From the NCBI RefSeq assembly GCF_051900535.1, contig NZ_JBHZGI010000004.1, positions 62,001 through 126,000 of the forward strand: DNA of 64,000 nt. The letters run 5' to 3'. Of this stretch, positions 24,876 through 33,788 are shown piece by piece. This DNA is from Frateuria_A sp051900535 (GTDB lineage: Bacteria; Pseudomonadota; Gammaproteobacteria; Xanthomonadales; Rhodanobacteraceae). The position numbers and the translations under genes were made by a program. The stretch's first letter is position 1. Each line of letters opens with the position of its first letter. Below the pieces are notes generated by a model, which saw only the letters and a program-made list of their open reading frames with translations, had not been told where the DNA came from and made no database searches.

Positions 24876-25763
24876 ATGCCCATGGAACACGACGAGATCT
24901 ACCTGATCGACCTGTGGCGGATCCTGCGCCGCGAATGGCGCTGGTTCGTCGCCGTGGCGGTGGTGGTGGTGGCCGCCGCGGTGTTCTTCGCGCAGACGGC
25001 GCGCCCGCGCTGGGAGGCGACGGCCTGGATCCGCCCCGGCCAGCTTGGGGAGGCACCAGGGGGGCTGGACCCGCGCATCGAGCCGTTCCAGCGGGTGATC
25101 GAGCGCATGGACACGCGCGAGTTCCAGGACGCGGTGCTGCAAGACCTTGGCCTGTCGCCGCGGTCGGCCGAGGCGCACCTGTACCGGGGCAGTTTCGATC
25201 TCGAACCCTCGCCCTACGCCGGGTTGCTCAAGCTGACCCTGCGCGGCTATTCGCAGCAGCAGGCGCAGCGCTTCGTGCGGGTCACGTTCGAGCACCTGCA
25301 ACGGGTGCACGAGGGGTTGATGGCCGAGCCGCTGGAGCTGGCGCAGGCCCGGCTGAAACAGGCCGAGGCACAGCTGCGCGATGCGACCGCCGAGCGCGAC
25401 CGGCTGCGGCAGGCCCTCGAAGGATCGCGCGAGCGCCAGGACCTGATGCTCGCCAGCATGGTGCTGAACAGCAGCAACCAGGAGGTGCGCCAGCTGCAGC
25501 AGACCGTCGGCGACCTGAAGGCGCGGTTGACCGCCAGCTACTCCTACCAGACCACACTGGCATGGCCGATCTACACGCCCGACCACCCGGTGTATCCCAA
25601 CCGCGTGCTGATCTGGGGCGCCGGGCTGGTGCTCGGCTTTGGCCTGGGACTCGTGGCGGCAGTGGCGCGCAATGCGGCGCGGCAGGCGCGGGTCGCGGGC
25701 GGCGCTTCGACGCCGGCGCTGGGCGCCTACGCTCAGGGCGAGCGAGGGGTGGGGAACCGCTAG
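24876..25763 (+). CDS. wzz: Chain-length determinant (Wzz / polysaccharide co-polymerase)
   Basis: A 295-residue protein with an N-terminal helix (WFVAVAVVVVAAAVFFAQ, about 24-41) and a C-terminal helix (VLIWGAGLVLGFGLGLVAAVA, about 247-267). The long periplasmic segment is coiled-coil rich (QARLKQAEAQLRDATAERDRLRQALEG). The IYLIDLWRILRREW start is the Wzz signature. It sets the length of the polymer made by the adjacent polymerase. It lacks a fused tyrosine-kinase domain. Confidence 0.88.
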   Translation: MPMEHDEIYLIDLWRILRREWRWFVAVAVVVVAAAVFFAQTARPRWEATAWIRPGQLGEAPGGLDPRIEPFQRVIERMDTREFQDAVLQDLGLSPRSAEAHLYRGSFDLEPSPYAGLLKLTLRGYSQQQAQRFVRVTFEHLQRVHEGLMAEPLELAQARLKQAEAQLRDATAERDRLRQALEGSRERQDLMLASMVLNSSNQEVRQLQQTVGDLKARLTASYSYQTTLAWPIYTPDHPVYPNRVLIWGAGLVLGFGLGLVAAVARNAARQARVAGGASTPALGAYAQGERGVGNR

Positions 25764-25857
25764 CGATCCGGCCCCGCTCGGCGCTGCAAAAAAGGTCCGT
25801 TCGCGCTGGGCGTAGCCCGCAGCGCGAAGTCGAGGCGACCCTCAAATCCCACCCTGA

Positions 25858-25970
25858 AGTTCCCTCTCCCAAAGGGCGATGAGGGTCGGGCCGAGCGCGG
25901 CATCCGGCGCCACCGACCCCCCTCCCCAAGTTCTTTCCCGAAGGGAGAAGGCTCAACTCCCCATTCAACC
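25858..25970. repeat. Palindromic repeat remnants between wzz and the methyltransferase
   Basis: CCCTCTCCCAAAGGGCGATG and, about 60 nt on, CCCTCCCCAAGTTCTTTCCC with GAAGGGAGAAGG look like inverted halves of a palindrome related to, but different from, the main BIME. They fill most of the 284-nt gap and may split the locus into two transcripts. A run GCAAAAAAGG (25785-25794) precedes them. Confidence 0.45.
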
Positions 25971-26047
25971 CCACCCCCTACACCCGGCACTCACACCTCG
26001 AGCCATGGAACGCAGGCGGCATCCGCATGGCGCCACGCGAGGACAGC

Positions 26048-26899
26048 ATGAACCACCCACTCCCGCTCGCTCCGCCCGACGCATCGCACGGTGCGATCAA
26101 CGAGGCACAACTGCTCGACACCCAGCGCGCCTTCGACAGCGTGGCGCCCGACTACGACGGCCCGCGCGGCAACAACGAGCTGATCCAGCGCATGCGCGTG
26201 CAACTGTGGGACACCGTGCAGCGCGAACTCCCCATCGGCTCGCGCCTGCTCGACCTCGGCTGCGGCACCGGCCTGGACGCGATCGAATTCGCCCGCCGCG
26301 GCTACGGCGTGCTGGCCACCGACTGGGCGCCGCAGATGGTCGAACGCACCCGCGCGCGCGCCGCCGCCAGCGGCCTGGCCAGCCAGGTCGCCACCGCCCA
26401 CCTCGGCGTGCAGCAGCTCGACCGCCTCAGCGGCGAGTTCGACGGCATCTACTCCAACTTCGGCCCGCTCAACTGCGCCCCCGACCTCGCCGCCGTCGCC
26501 ACCGAATGCGCCCGCCTGCTCCGCCCGGGCGGCAAGCTGGTGTTCTCCGTGATCGGCCGGCTCTGCCCCTGGGAGCTGGGCCACTACGCGATCCGCGGGC
26601 GCTTCCGCCGCGCTGCCGTGCGCTGGGCGCGCAAGCCGATGGCGGTGGGCATGAACCGCCACGTCATCTGGACCCGCTATTACCTGCCGCGCGAATTCCA
26701 CCGCGCCTTCGCCTCACACTTCGCGCTCTCCTCCTACCGCGCGCTCAGCCTGTTCCTGCCGCCGCCCTACCTGGTGGAGTTCTATCGCCGCCACACGAAA
26801 GGCTGCGAACGACTTGGCCGCCTAGACGACCGCTTCGGCGGCTGGCCCTTGCTGCGCGACATGGGCGATCACTTCCTGATCGTGATGCAGCGCCGCTGA
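26048..26899 (+). CDS. SAM-dependent methyltransferase (class I)
   Basis: A 283-residue protein with the class I motif I in RLLDLGCGTGLDAIEFA, post-I LATDWAPQMVERTRARA and motif III LLRPGGKLVFSVIG. AFDSVAPDYDGPRGNNELIQRMR resembles UbiE-like small-molecule methyltransferases. The substrate is unknown. The start at 26048 has GAGGA about 6 nt upstream. It begins a run of six tightly packed genes, the next starting 4 nt after its stop. Confidence 0.85.
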   Translation: MNHPLPLAPPDASHGAINEAQLLDTQRAFDSVAPDYDGPRGNNELIQRMRVQLWDTVQRELPIGSRLLDLGCGTGLDAIEFARRGYGVLATDWAPQMVERTRARAAASGLASQVATAHLGVQQLDRLSGEFDGIYSNFGPLNCAPDLAAVATECARLLRPGGKLVFSVIGRLCPWELGHYAIRGRFRRAAVRWARKPMAVGMNRHVIWTRYYLPREFHRAFASHFALSSYRALSLFLPPPYLVEFYRRHTKGCERLGRLDDRFGGWPLLRDMGDHFLIVMQRR

Positions 26900-26903
26900 A
26901 GCC

Positions 26904-28127
26904 ATGGACATGCACGCCCGCCCCGACACGCTCCTGCTCGCCGCCGGCTGGTGGAGCGGCAGCGGCGTGGCGCGCGGCGCGCTGGCGATCCACCGCGACA
27001 GGATGGCGCCGGCCGCGTGGACGACCGCGCTGCGCATCGACCTGCGCGATCACCTGGTCTTTCCCGCCCTGATCAACGCGCACGACCACCTGCACGTCAA
27101 CGCCGTGCCGCCCCTTCGCACCGGCGCGCCCTTCCCCAACAGCTACGCCTGGATCGAGGCCTTCCAGGCGCACTTCGCCGAGCCGTCGGTGGTCGCCGCG
27201 CTGGCCCGGCCCAAGGCGCTGCGCCTGCGCCACGGCGCGCTGAAGAACCTGCTCGCCGGCACGACCTGCGTGGTCCACCACGACCCCTGGCACCCGTCAC
27301 TCGACGAGCCGGACTTCCCGGTCGCCCTGCTGCGCGACTTCGAATGGAGCTACGCGCTCGCCGGCCCCAGCTACGGCCCGCCGGTGCGCGCGAGCTTCGC
27401 CGCCACGCCGCCGCAGCGGCCCTGGATGATCCACCTGGCCGAAGGCACCGACGCCACCGCCCGCGCGGAACTGGCCGAACTGGACCGCCTCGGCTGCCTC
27501 GCCGCCAACAGCGTGCTGGTGCATGGCGTGGGCCTGGGTCCGCGCGATATCGAGCGCGTCATCGCCAGCGGCGCCGCGGTGGTGTGGTGCCCAGGCAGCA
27601 ACCGCGCCCTGCTCGGGCGCACGCTCGATCCGCGCCGGCTGTGCCACGCCGGCCGCCTGCTGCTGGGCAGCGATTCGCGCCTGAGCGGCGAGCGCGACCT
27701 GCTGGACGAACTGCGCCTCGCGCTCGACCGCTACGGCCTCACGCCCACGCAACTGCTCGGCCTGGTCACGCGCGACGCCGCGCGCATCCTGCGCCTTGCC
27801 GGCCGCGGCCGCCTGTCGCCCGGCGCGCATGCGGACCTGCTCGTGGTCGAGGACCGCGGCGGCGATCCGACGCGTAGCCTGCTCGGCCTCGCGCGCAGCG
27901 ACCTCCGCGCGATCGTGCGCGACGGTCTCCCGCGCATCGCCGATCCGGACTTCGCCGATTGGTTCGCCGCCTTCGGCATCGACACCGTGCCGGTCACGCT
28001 GGACGGCCGCCCCAAGCTTATCGACCGCCGCCTGGCCGACGACGCGCTGCTCGCGCTCGAACCGGGCCTGGCCGCCGACGCCATGGCCGGCGCGCTGTTC
28101 CTCGCCGCCGCGGGAGCGCACGGATGA
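26904..28127 (+). CDS. Amidohydrolase family protein
   Basis: A 407-residue metal-dependent hydrolase. The first metal site is INAHDHLHVN (HxH). Others are VVHHDPW, IHLAEGTD, VLVHGVG and LLGSDSRLSGERDLLDELRLA, the last Asp being the catalytic one. The end (RLAGRGRLSPGAHADLLVVED) is the composite beta-domain return typical of cytosine-deaminase/TRZ-ATZ-like enzymes. It lies between two methyltransferase genes in a biosynthetic run, so it may hydrolyse or deaminate a biosynthetic intermediate. Confidence 0.85.
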   Translation: MDMHARPDTLLLAAGWWSGSGVARGALAIHRDRMAPAAWTTALRIDLRDHLVFPALINAHDHLHVNAVPPLRTGAPFPNSYAWIEAFQAHFAEPSVVAALARPKALRLRHGALKNLLAGTTCVVHHDPWHPSLDEPDFPVALLRDFEWSYALAGPSYGPPVRASFAATPPQRPWMIHLAEGTDATARAELAELDRLGCLAANSVLVHGVGLGPRDIERVIASGAAVVWCPGSNRALLGRTLDPRRLCHAGRLLLGSDSRLSGERDLLDELRLALDRYGLTPTQLLGLVTRDAARILRLAGRGRLSPGAHADLLVVEDRGGDPTRSLLGLARSDLRAIVRDGLPRIADPDFADWFAAFGIDTVPVTLDGRPKLIDRRLADDALLALEPGLAADAMAGALFLAAAGAHG

Positions 28128-28834
28128 CCCTGCCCCCCGTGCTCGATCCGCTGGCCGCCTACGACCTGTGGGCGCCCGACTATCCCGCCCACGCGCACAA
28201 CCCGGTGATGCAGGCCGAAGAGCGCGCGATGCTCGAACTGATGCCGACCGACCTCACCGGCCTCACCGTGCTCGACGCCGGCTGCGGCAGCGGCCGCTAC
28301 ATGCGCCACGCGCTGCACCGCGGCGCCGCCCGCGTGACCGGCGTCGATCTCTCCCCGGCGATGCTGCACCGCGCCGCCGCGGCGCCGTATGGCGGCGCTG
28401 CGCTGCCGGTGGCCCAGGCCCGCCTCACCGCCCTGCCGCTGCCCGACGCGATGGCCGATATCACTGTCTGCGGCCTGGTCATCGGCCACCTCGAAGCCCT
28501 CGGCCCCGCGTTGGCCGAACTGCGCCGCGTGACCCGCCCCGGCGGCGCGCTGCTGATCAGCGACATCCATCCGATCGGCCCCGCGCTCGGCTGGCTGCGC
28601 GACTTCAAGGCCGGCGGCCAGCGCTACGCCGTGCGCCACACGCAACACCTCTACAGCCATTGGCACGCCGCCTGCGCCGCGCTGGACCTGGGCATCGACG
28701 AAGTGCGCGAACCCATGCTCGATCCCACGCTCATCCCCGACGGCGCGCACTTCGACCGCGTCGCGCTGGAGGTGCCGGTGGCGCTGGTGTTCCGCCTTCG
28801 CCGCCCCGCCTTTCGAACGGTGACCGCGCCATGA
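28124..28834 (+). CDS. SAM-dependent methyltransferase (class I, UbiE/BioC-like)
   Basis: A 236-residue protein beginning VLDPLAAYDLWAPDYPAHAHNPVMQAEERAML. Motif I is VLDAGCGSGRYMRHAL, followed by VTGVDLSPAMLHRA and the motif III region RVTRPGGALLISDIHP. This start and the HPIGPALGW end resemble methyltransferases found next to radical SAM enzymes in natural-product loci. The substrate is unknown. It overlaps the amidohydrolase and the radical SAM gene by 4 nt each. Confidence 0.85.
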   Translation: MTLPPVLDPLAAYDLWAPDYPAHAHNPVMQAEERAMLELMPTDLTGLTVLDAGCGSGRYMRHALHRGAARVTGVDLSPAMLHRAAAAPYGGAALPVAQARLTALPLPDAMADITVCGLVIGHLEALGPALAELRRVTRPGGALLISDIHPIGPALGWLRDFKAGGQRYAVRHTQHLYSHWHAACAALDLGIDEVREPMLDPTLIPDGAHFDRVALEVPVALVFRLRRPAFRTVTAP

Positions 28835-30342
28835 CCCGCCGACCCCGCACGCTGCTGATCAACCCCACCATCGCCTCGCGCCACAGCGCGCGCTTCCCGC
28901 TCGCGCTGCTGAACCTGGCCGCGGCGCTGGACCGCCACGGCGAAAGCCGGATCATCGACGGCAACATCGACCGCGACACCGTCGCCGAGGTGCTGCGCGT
29001 GCTCGACCACGAATCGTTCGATGCGGTGGGCATGACCGTGATGGGCGGCCCGCACGTGCCCGAAGCGATCCGGTTGTCCAAGGCGATCCGTGAGCACTCG
29101 CCCGGCCTGCCGATCGTCTGGGGCAGCTACTTCCCCACGCTATTCACCGACGCGGCGCTCAATGCGCCCTACGTCGACTACGCGGTGCGCGGCCAGGGCG
29201 AGGACACGCTGGTCGAGCTGGTCCGCGCGCTGACCGGCGAAGGGCCGCCGCTGTCCGCCATCGCCGGCCTCTCGTGGAAAGACGGCGAGCGCATCGTGCA
29301 CAACCCGGCGCGCCCGTTCTCGCGCGGCAACCCGCCGCCGCTGCTGCCCTACCAAAAGCTCGGCGACCCGCGCAAATACCTTTCGCGCACCTTCCTGGGC
29401 CATCGCACCGTCGCGCACCAGGCCGCGCTCGGCTGCCGCTACCACTGCACCTTCTGCGGCGTGGCGGCGATGTTCGGCGGCGCCACCGCGCTACCCACCG
29501 CGGCGCGGCTGGAGCGCGAGCTCGGTTACCTGAAGCACGAAGTCGGTGCGGACTCGGTGCAGTTCTTCGACCATAACTTCTTCGACCGCGAGGCGGAGAT
29601 GGTGCCGCTGCTCGAAGTGCTGGCGCGGCTGGAACTGCCGTGGTGGTGCTTCGCCCGCGCCGACGCGTTGATCAACCTGTCCGAGGAAAGCTGGAAGCTG
29701 GTGCGCAGGAGCCGCCTGCGCATGGCCTACATCGGCGCCGAGTCGCCCGACGGGCAGATGCTCAAGGAAATCCGCAAGGGCACGCGTCCCGACCAGACGC
29801 TCGAGGTCGCGGAGGTCTGCCGCCGCCACGGCGTGATCCCCGAGTTCTCCTTCATGGTCGCGCCGCCCACGCATACCGAGGCCGAGACCGAGCAGACCTT
29901 CGACTTCATCCGCCAGTTGAAGCGCGTGAACCCGGCCTGCGAGATCGTCATCTACATCTACACGCCGCTGCCCGAGAGCTCGATGCACGCGAAGGACCGC
30001 GGCCGCCACCGCGCCACGCCGCTGTTCGACCTGCATGGCGAGCCGGTGGTGTTTCCCGCCACGCCCGAGGAGTGGGCGCAGCCGCAGTGGGTGAACTACG
30101 CCTGCCACGCCGATGCGCCGTGGCTGGATGCGCGCCTGCGCCGGCGCATCGACGATTTCGTGACCGTGCTGCGCTGCCGCTATCCCACCGTGCAGGACAT
30201 GCGCGCCCCACACTGGGCCAAGCAGGCGCTGAGCGCGATGGCCGGGTGGCGCTACCGCATCGGCCACTACGACCGCCCGTGGGAGCTGCGCCTGGCCAAC
30301 CGCTTCGTGCAGTTGCGCCTGCCGCAGGTGCAGGGGTTGTAG
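28831..30342 (+). CDS. B12-binding-domain radical SAM protein
   Basis: A 503-residue protein. The N-terminal cobalamin-binding-like domain (about 1-140) includes DAVGMTVMGGPHVPEAIRLSKAIREHSPGLPIVWGSYFPTL and YVDYAVRGQGEDTLVELVRAL. The radical SAM core has the [4Fe-4S] motif CRYHCTFC (CxxxCxxC, about residues 203-210), then the GGE-like DSVQFFDHNFF and IGAESPDGQMLKEIRKG. Relatives include BchE-like and methyltransferase-type enzymes. It probably modifies a biosynthetic intermediate by a radical reaction. It is coupled to the methyltransferase upstream and is followed by two glycosyltransferases. Confidence 0.9.
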   Translation: MTRRPRTLLINPTIASRHSARFPLALLNLAAALDRHGESRIIDGNIDRDTVAEVLRVLDHESFDAVGMTVMGGPHVPEAIRLSKAIREHSPGLPIVWGSYFPTLFTDAALNAPYVDYAVRGQGEDTLVELVRALTGEGPPLSAIAGLSWKDGERIVHNPARPFSRGNPPPLLPYQKLGDPRKYLSRTFLGHRTVAHQAALGCRYHCTFCGVAAMFGGATALPTAARLERELGYLKHEVGADSVQFFDHNFFDREAEMVPLLEVLARLELPWWCFARADALINLSEESWKLVRRSRLRMAYIGAESPDGQMLKEIRKGTRPDQTLEVAEVCRRHGVIPEFSFMVAPPTHTEAETEQTFDFIRQLKRVNPACEIVIYIYTPLPESSMHAKDRGRHRATPLFDLHGEPVVFPATPEEWAQPQWVNYACHADAPWLDARLRRRIDDFVTVLRCRYPTVQDMRAPHWAKQALSAMAGWRYRIGHYDRPWELRLANRFVQLRLPQVQGL

Positions 30343-30344
30343 CG

Positions 30345-31511
30345 ATGACCCCGCACGTGGCGCAGGTCAGCTTCCTGCCCGCGCCGGCGGGGCTTGCCGG
30401 CGCGCAGGTGCTGGAGCGCTGGCCGTCGCTGGCCGACATCGCCGAGGCGGCGGCCAGCGCCGGCACGCGCATCTCGGTGATCCAGGCGGCCGCGCACGCG
30501 GAGCGGCTGACCCGCCACGGCGTGGACTACCACTTCGTCGACGTGCGCGGCACGCGCCGGCGCGAGCGCGGCCGGCGCGTGGCGACCCTGCTCGCCGCGC
30601 TCGGCGTGGAGCTTGCGCACGTGCACAGCCTGGGCTTCCCGGAAGAGTCCCACGCGCTGGCGCAACATCTGCCGCGCGTGCCGCTGCTGTTCCAGGACCA
30701 CGCCGACCGCGCGCCCCGACGCTGGTGGCGTCGCTGGCAATGGCGCCAGCGCTACCGCGCGATGGCCGGCGTGGCGTTCACCGCACCGGAACTGGCCTGG
30801 CCGTTCGCCGCCGCCGGCGTGCTGCAGCCGTCCACGCGACTGTTCGCGATCCCCGAATCGAGCAGCCGCTTCCAGCCCGGCGATCGCGAACGCGCGCGCA
30901 TCGAAACCGGCCTGTACGGTCATCCGGCGGTGCTGTGGGTGGGCCACCTGCAGCCTGGCAAGGATCCGCTCACCGCCCTCGACGGCATCGCGCTCGCCGC
31001 GCAGAAACTGCCGGGGCTGCAGCTGTGGTGCGCCTACGGCCACGCGCCGCTGATCGCGAAGCTGCAAGCGCGCATCGAACGCGACCCGTGGCTTGCCGGC
31101 CGCGTGCACCTGCTGGGCAAGGTTCCGCACACGCGCATCCAGACCCTGATGCAGGCCGCCGACCTGTTCCTCTCCGCCAGCCATGCCGAGAGCTGCGGCT
31201 TCGCCGCGCTGGAGGCGATGGCCTGCGGCACCGTGCCTGTGCTCAGCGACATTCCCTCCTTCCGCGCGCTCACCGGCGACGGCAAGGTCGGCCGGCTGTG
31301 GCGCTGCGGCGATGCCCGCGCGCTGGCCCGGGCACTGGTCGCCGCCGCACTCGAGCGCATGCCGCCCGAACCGGTACGCGCCCACTTCGATGCCACGCTC
31401 TCCTTCGCCGCGGTCGGCCAACGCTGGCGCGAGGCCTACCTGCAGCTCCTGCAGAGCCGCCGCGACGCCTACGCCGACGCCCTGGAGAACCGGCCCGGGA
31501 GTCTCGCGTGA
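30345..31511 (+). CDS. Glycosyltransferase family 4-like
   Basis: A 388-residue GT-B enzyme. The C-terminal nucleotide-sugar-binding domain has VLWVGHLQPGKDPLTALDGI, VHLLGKVPHTRIQTLMQAADLFLSAS and the E-x7-E motif in ESCGFAALEAMACGTVPVLSD. The N-terminal half (about 1-185) is the acceptor domain. It starts 2 nt after the radical SAM stop and overlaps the next glycosyltransferase by 4 nt. Confidence 0.9.
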   Translation: MTPHVAQVSFLPAPAGLAGAQVLERWPSLADIAEAAASAGTRISVIQAAAHAERLTRHGVDYHFVDVRGTRRRERGRRVATLLAALGVELAHVHSLGFPEESHALAQHLPRVPLLFQDHADRAPRRWWRRWQWRQRYRAMAGVAFTAPELAWPFAAAGVLQPSTRLFAIPESSSRFQPGDRERARIETGLYGHPAVLWVGHLQPGKDPLTALDGIALAAQKLPGLQLWCAYGHAPLIAKLQARIERDPWLAGRVHLLGKVPHTRIQTLMQAADLFLSASHAESCGFAALEAMACGTVPVLSDIPSFRALTGDGKVGRLWRCGDARALARALVAAALERMPPEPVRAHFDATLSFAAVGQRWREAYLQLLQSRRDAYADALENRPGSLA

Positions 31512-32632
31512 AACTCGCCCTCGTCGTGCCCGGTGGCGTCGACCGCAGCGGCGAAAGCCGCGTCATCCCCGCCCTGCTGGCCCTCATCAAGCGGCTGGCG
31601 CAGGCACACGAGGTGCACGTCTTCGCGCTGCGCCAGGAAGCGGCCCCCGCCACCTGGCCACTGGCCGGCGCCACCGTTCACAACATCGGCGACGGCTGGC
31701 AACGCTGGCGCGCCTTCCGCACCATCGCCGCCGAACACCGCCGCGCCCCGTTCGACCGCGTCCACGCCATCTTCTCCGGCCGCTGCGGACAGGTCGCCGC
31801 AGCCGCCGGCCTGTGGCTGCACTGCCCGACCCTCGTCCACGTCGCCGGCGGCGAACTCGTCGCCCTGCGCGACATCCACTACGGCGGCCGCCTGAACTGG
31901 CGCGGCCGCCTGAGCGAAGCGATCGTCCTGCGCTGCGCCGACCAGGTCACCGCCGCCAGCGCCCCGGCGATCGACTCGCTCCGCACGCTGGGCATCCAGG
32001 CCCAACGCGTTCCCCTCGGCGTCGACCTCACCACCTGGCCCCCGCAATCCCCCCGCCGCCGCGGCCCCGGCCCCGCCCGCCTGCTCCACGTCGCCAGCCT
32101 CAACCGCGTCAAGGACCAGCCCACCCTGCTGCGCGCGCTGGCGGAGCTGGCCAAGCGCGGCGTCGACTTCCGCATGGACATCGTCGGCGTCGACACGCTC
32201 GATGGCGAAATGCAGCGCCTCGCCACCCAATTGGGCCTGGACGAGCACGTCCGCTTCCTCGGCTTCCGCACGCAGCGCGAACTGCATCCGCTCATGAGCG
32301 CCGCGCATCTGCTCGTCATGTCCTCGCGCCACGAAACCGGACCACTCGTGTTTCTTGAAGCCGCGATCGCCGGAGTACCTACTGCCGGCACCGTCGTGGG
32401 CCACCTCGCCGAATGGGCACCCGCCGCCGCTCTCGCCACTCCGATCGGCGACGGCATGGCCCTCGCCGATGCGATTAAACGCCTGTTGGACTACGAAGAC
32501 CTGCGGCTGCAACTAGCCTGGTCCGCACAACGCCGCGCCATGCGCGAGGACGCCGATCACACGGCGAGAGCGTTCGAAGCCTTGTACTTATCACTCCATG
32601 AAGTGCCCGCGACACCAGCCAGGCTGCCTTAG
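31508..32632 (+). CDS. Glycosyltransferase family 4-like
   Basis: A 374-residue GT-B enzyme starting with GTG inside the previous stop (GTGA). It has the N-terminal loop VVPGGVDRSGESRVIPALLALIKRLAQ, then RLLHVASLNRVKDQPTLLRALAEL, VRFLGFRTQRELHPLMSAAHLLVMSS and the E-x7-E motif in HETGPLVFLEAAIAGVPTAGT. It is the last gene of the polysaccharide/biosynthetic run. The AT-rich cassette island begins about 150 nt downstream. Confidence 0.9.
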   Translation: MKLALVVPGGVDRSGESRVIPALLALIKRLAQAHEVHVFALRQEAAPATWPLAGATVHNIGDGWQRWRAFRTIAAEHRRAPFDRVHAIFSGRCGQVAAAAGLWLHCPTLVHVAGGELVALRDIHYGGRLNWRGRLSEAIVLRCADQVTAASAPAIDSLRTLGIQAQRVPLGVDLTTWPPQSPRRRGPGPARLLHVASLNRVKDQPTLLRALAELAKRGVDFRMDIVGVDTLDGEMQRLATQLGLDEHVRFLGFRTQRELHPLMSAAHLLVMSSRHETGPLVFLEAAIAGVPTAGTVVGHLAEWAPAAALATPIGDGMALADAIKRLLDYEDLRLQLAWSAQRRAMREDADHTARAFEALYLSLHEVPATPARLP

Positions 32633-32776
32633 GCGCCAACGCAGAACGCGGCACCGATCCTGCGCCCGCGCGCGCTCCATACGATTTATTTCTCCACATC
32701 CGGGGTGTATCGGATAGCCCCCGTTTCCCTCGATTTGCAACGGCCGATCTACCCGGCCGCACCGCACCGCGGGGCC

Positions 32777-32879
32777 ACTAAACAATTGAGACGAGGCCCA
32801 TTTCACGGGTTGACGCAAGCGTCTCCGACGGGAGACGATCGGCGATATGCCCCAATTTGGGACCTACCAAGCGTTAGGC
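32777..32879 (+). other. Candidate attC (or attI remnant) at the left end of the cassette array
   Basis: The right end GTTAGGC (32873-32879) fits the integron core site GTTRRRY. A possible partner, CTAAAC (32778-32783), lies about 100 nt upstream. GGCCCA (32795-32800) can pair with TGGGACC (32858-32864), and the centre carries a hairpin GTCTCC/GGAGAC (32821-32836). The arms are imperfect. The stretch 32633-32776 holds no gene that I can see. Confidence 0.4.
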
Positions 32880-32897
32880 TCACAAGGGAATTGCGAT

Positions 32898-33713
32898 ATG
32901 AATGGGATCGACAAGGCCAAAACCGGAATTGAGATCGTCGGTGAAGCCATTCGACTGGCAGGCGACGAGCCAAATGTGAGAGCGTCAGCCGGGGAACTGG
33001 GGAAAACAGCCCTCACTCTGACCAAGACGATCAACAACGCTCTCTTGCCGCTAGCAGCTGTGAACTTCGCTTTTGACAAAGCCCGAAAGTACTTTGCTGA
33101 GCGATTTGAGCAAGACCTGAAAGAGAAGGCGGATAAAATCCCACCGGAAAGCATTGTTGAACCTAAAGCTTCGGTAGCCGGGCCCGCACTTCAGGCCTTA
33201 GCGTTCGCTCATGAGGAACCCACGCTTCGAGACCTGTTTCTTGAACTTCTCGCCGGTTCGATGGATAAAAATCGAGAGAAGCTGGCTCATCCTGCTTTCG
33301 TTGAGATCTTGAAGCAACTAGAGTCAGAAGAAGCACGCCTCATCAAGTCCGTACTGCCATCCGATATTCTTCCGATCGCCTCGATTGCCCGCGTGCACAA
33401 GAATAATGGAGGCCAAGTTGTGCTTGTGCGCCACATTCTTAACATGCGTAATCAACTTACTAAGGCGCCATCGATCGTTGAAAACCTATCAACGATGATC
33501 GATAACTGGATTAGGCTTGGACTTGTAGTTGTCGACTACCAATCCCATTTAACCGATGAGTCTAAATACGGCTGGCTATCCGACCGACCTGAGATGAAGG
33601 CTCGGACTCCGGAACCAGATGAATCAGAGTTCAAACTAGACTGGCTCAAAGGCATCATGTTCCCCACAGACCTTGGCAAACAGTTCGCTAAAGCCGTGGC
33701 GATCATCAAGTGA
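32898..33713 (+). CDS. Abi-alpha (DUF4393) family protein, cassette-borne
   Basis: A 271-residue protein. The core matches DUF4393, also named Abortive infection alpha: PALQALAFAHEEPTLRDLFLELLAGSMDKNREKLAHPAFVEILKQLESEEARLIK, with the conserved AHPxFVEIxxQL stretch. The N-terminal part is a helical region with a hydrophobic stretch (NNALLPLAAVNFAFDKA) before an amphipathic helix. The family is named after lactococcal abortive-infection proteins. Its mechanism is unknown. The ATG at 32898 has AAGGGA 8 nt upstream and lies inside the cassette, just after GTTAGGC. Codon use and GC are unlike the flanking genes. An attC-like hairpin follows the stop. Confidence 0.8.
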   Translation: MNGIDKAKTGIEIVGEAIRLAGDEPNVRASAGELGKTALTLTKTINNALLPLAAVNFAFDKARKYFAERFEQDLKEKADKIPPESIVEPKASVAGPALQALAFAHEEPTLRDLFLELLAGSMDKNREKLAHPAFVEILKQLESEEARLIKSVLPSDILPIASIARVHKNNGGQVVLVRHILNMRNQLTKAPSIVENLSTMIDNWIRLGLVVVDYQSHLTDESKYGWLSDRPEMKARTPEPDESEFKLDWLKGIMFPTDLGKQFAKAVAIIK

Positions 33714-33714
33714 T

Positions 33715-33770
33715 GTCGAACAACTCGTTCAGGGCGGACTGCTTCGCCGCTGCTTAACTTAGCGTTATGC
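33715..33770 (+). other. attC-like recombination site of cassette 1
   Basis: The site begins with a degenerate inverse core GTCGAAC (33715-33721) directly after the DUF4393 stop and ends with GTTATGC (33764-33770). Inside are AACTCGTTCAGGGCGG and CGCCGCTGCTTAACTTAGC, the usual TCGTTCA...TTAACT-GCGTTA arrangement around a GCGG/CCGC stem. The 56-nt length is within the normal attC range. GTTATGC departs from GTTRRRY at one position. Confidence 0.7.
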
Positions 33771-33788
33771 GTACAGAGGGGAGATTTC

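Noticed and set aside
32591..32818. Integron integrase gene next to the cassettes
   Set aside because: The only frame here (minus, 75 codons) has no tyrosine-recombinase motif. No intI is visible in the window.
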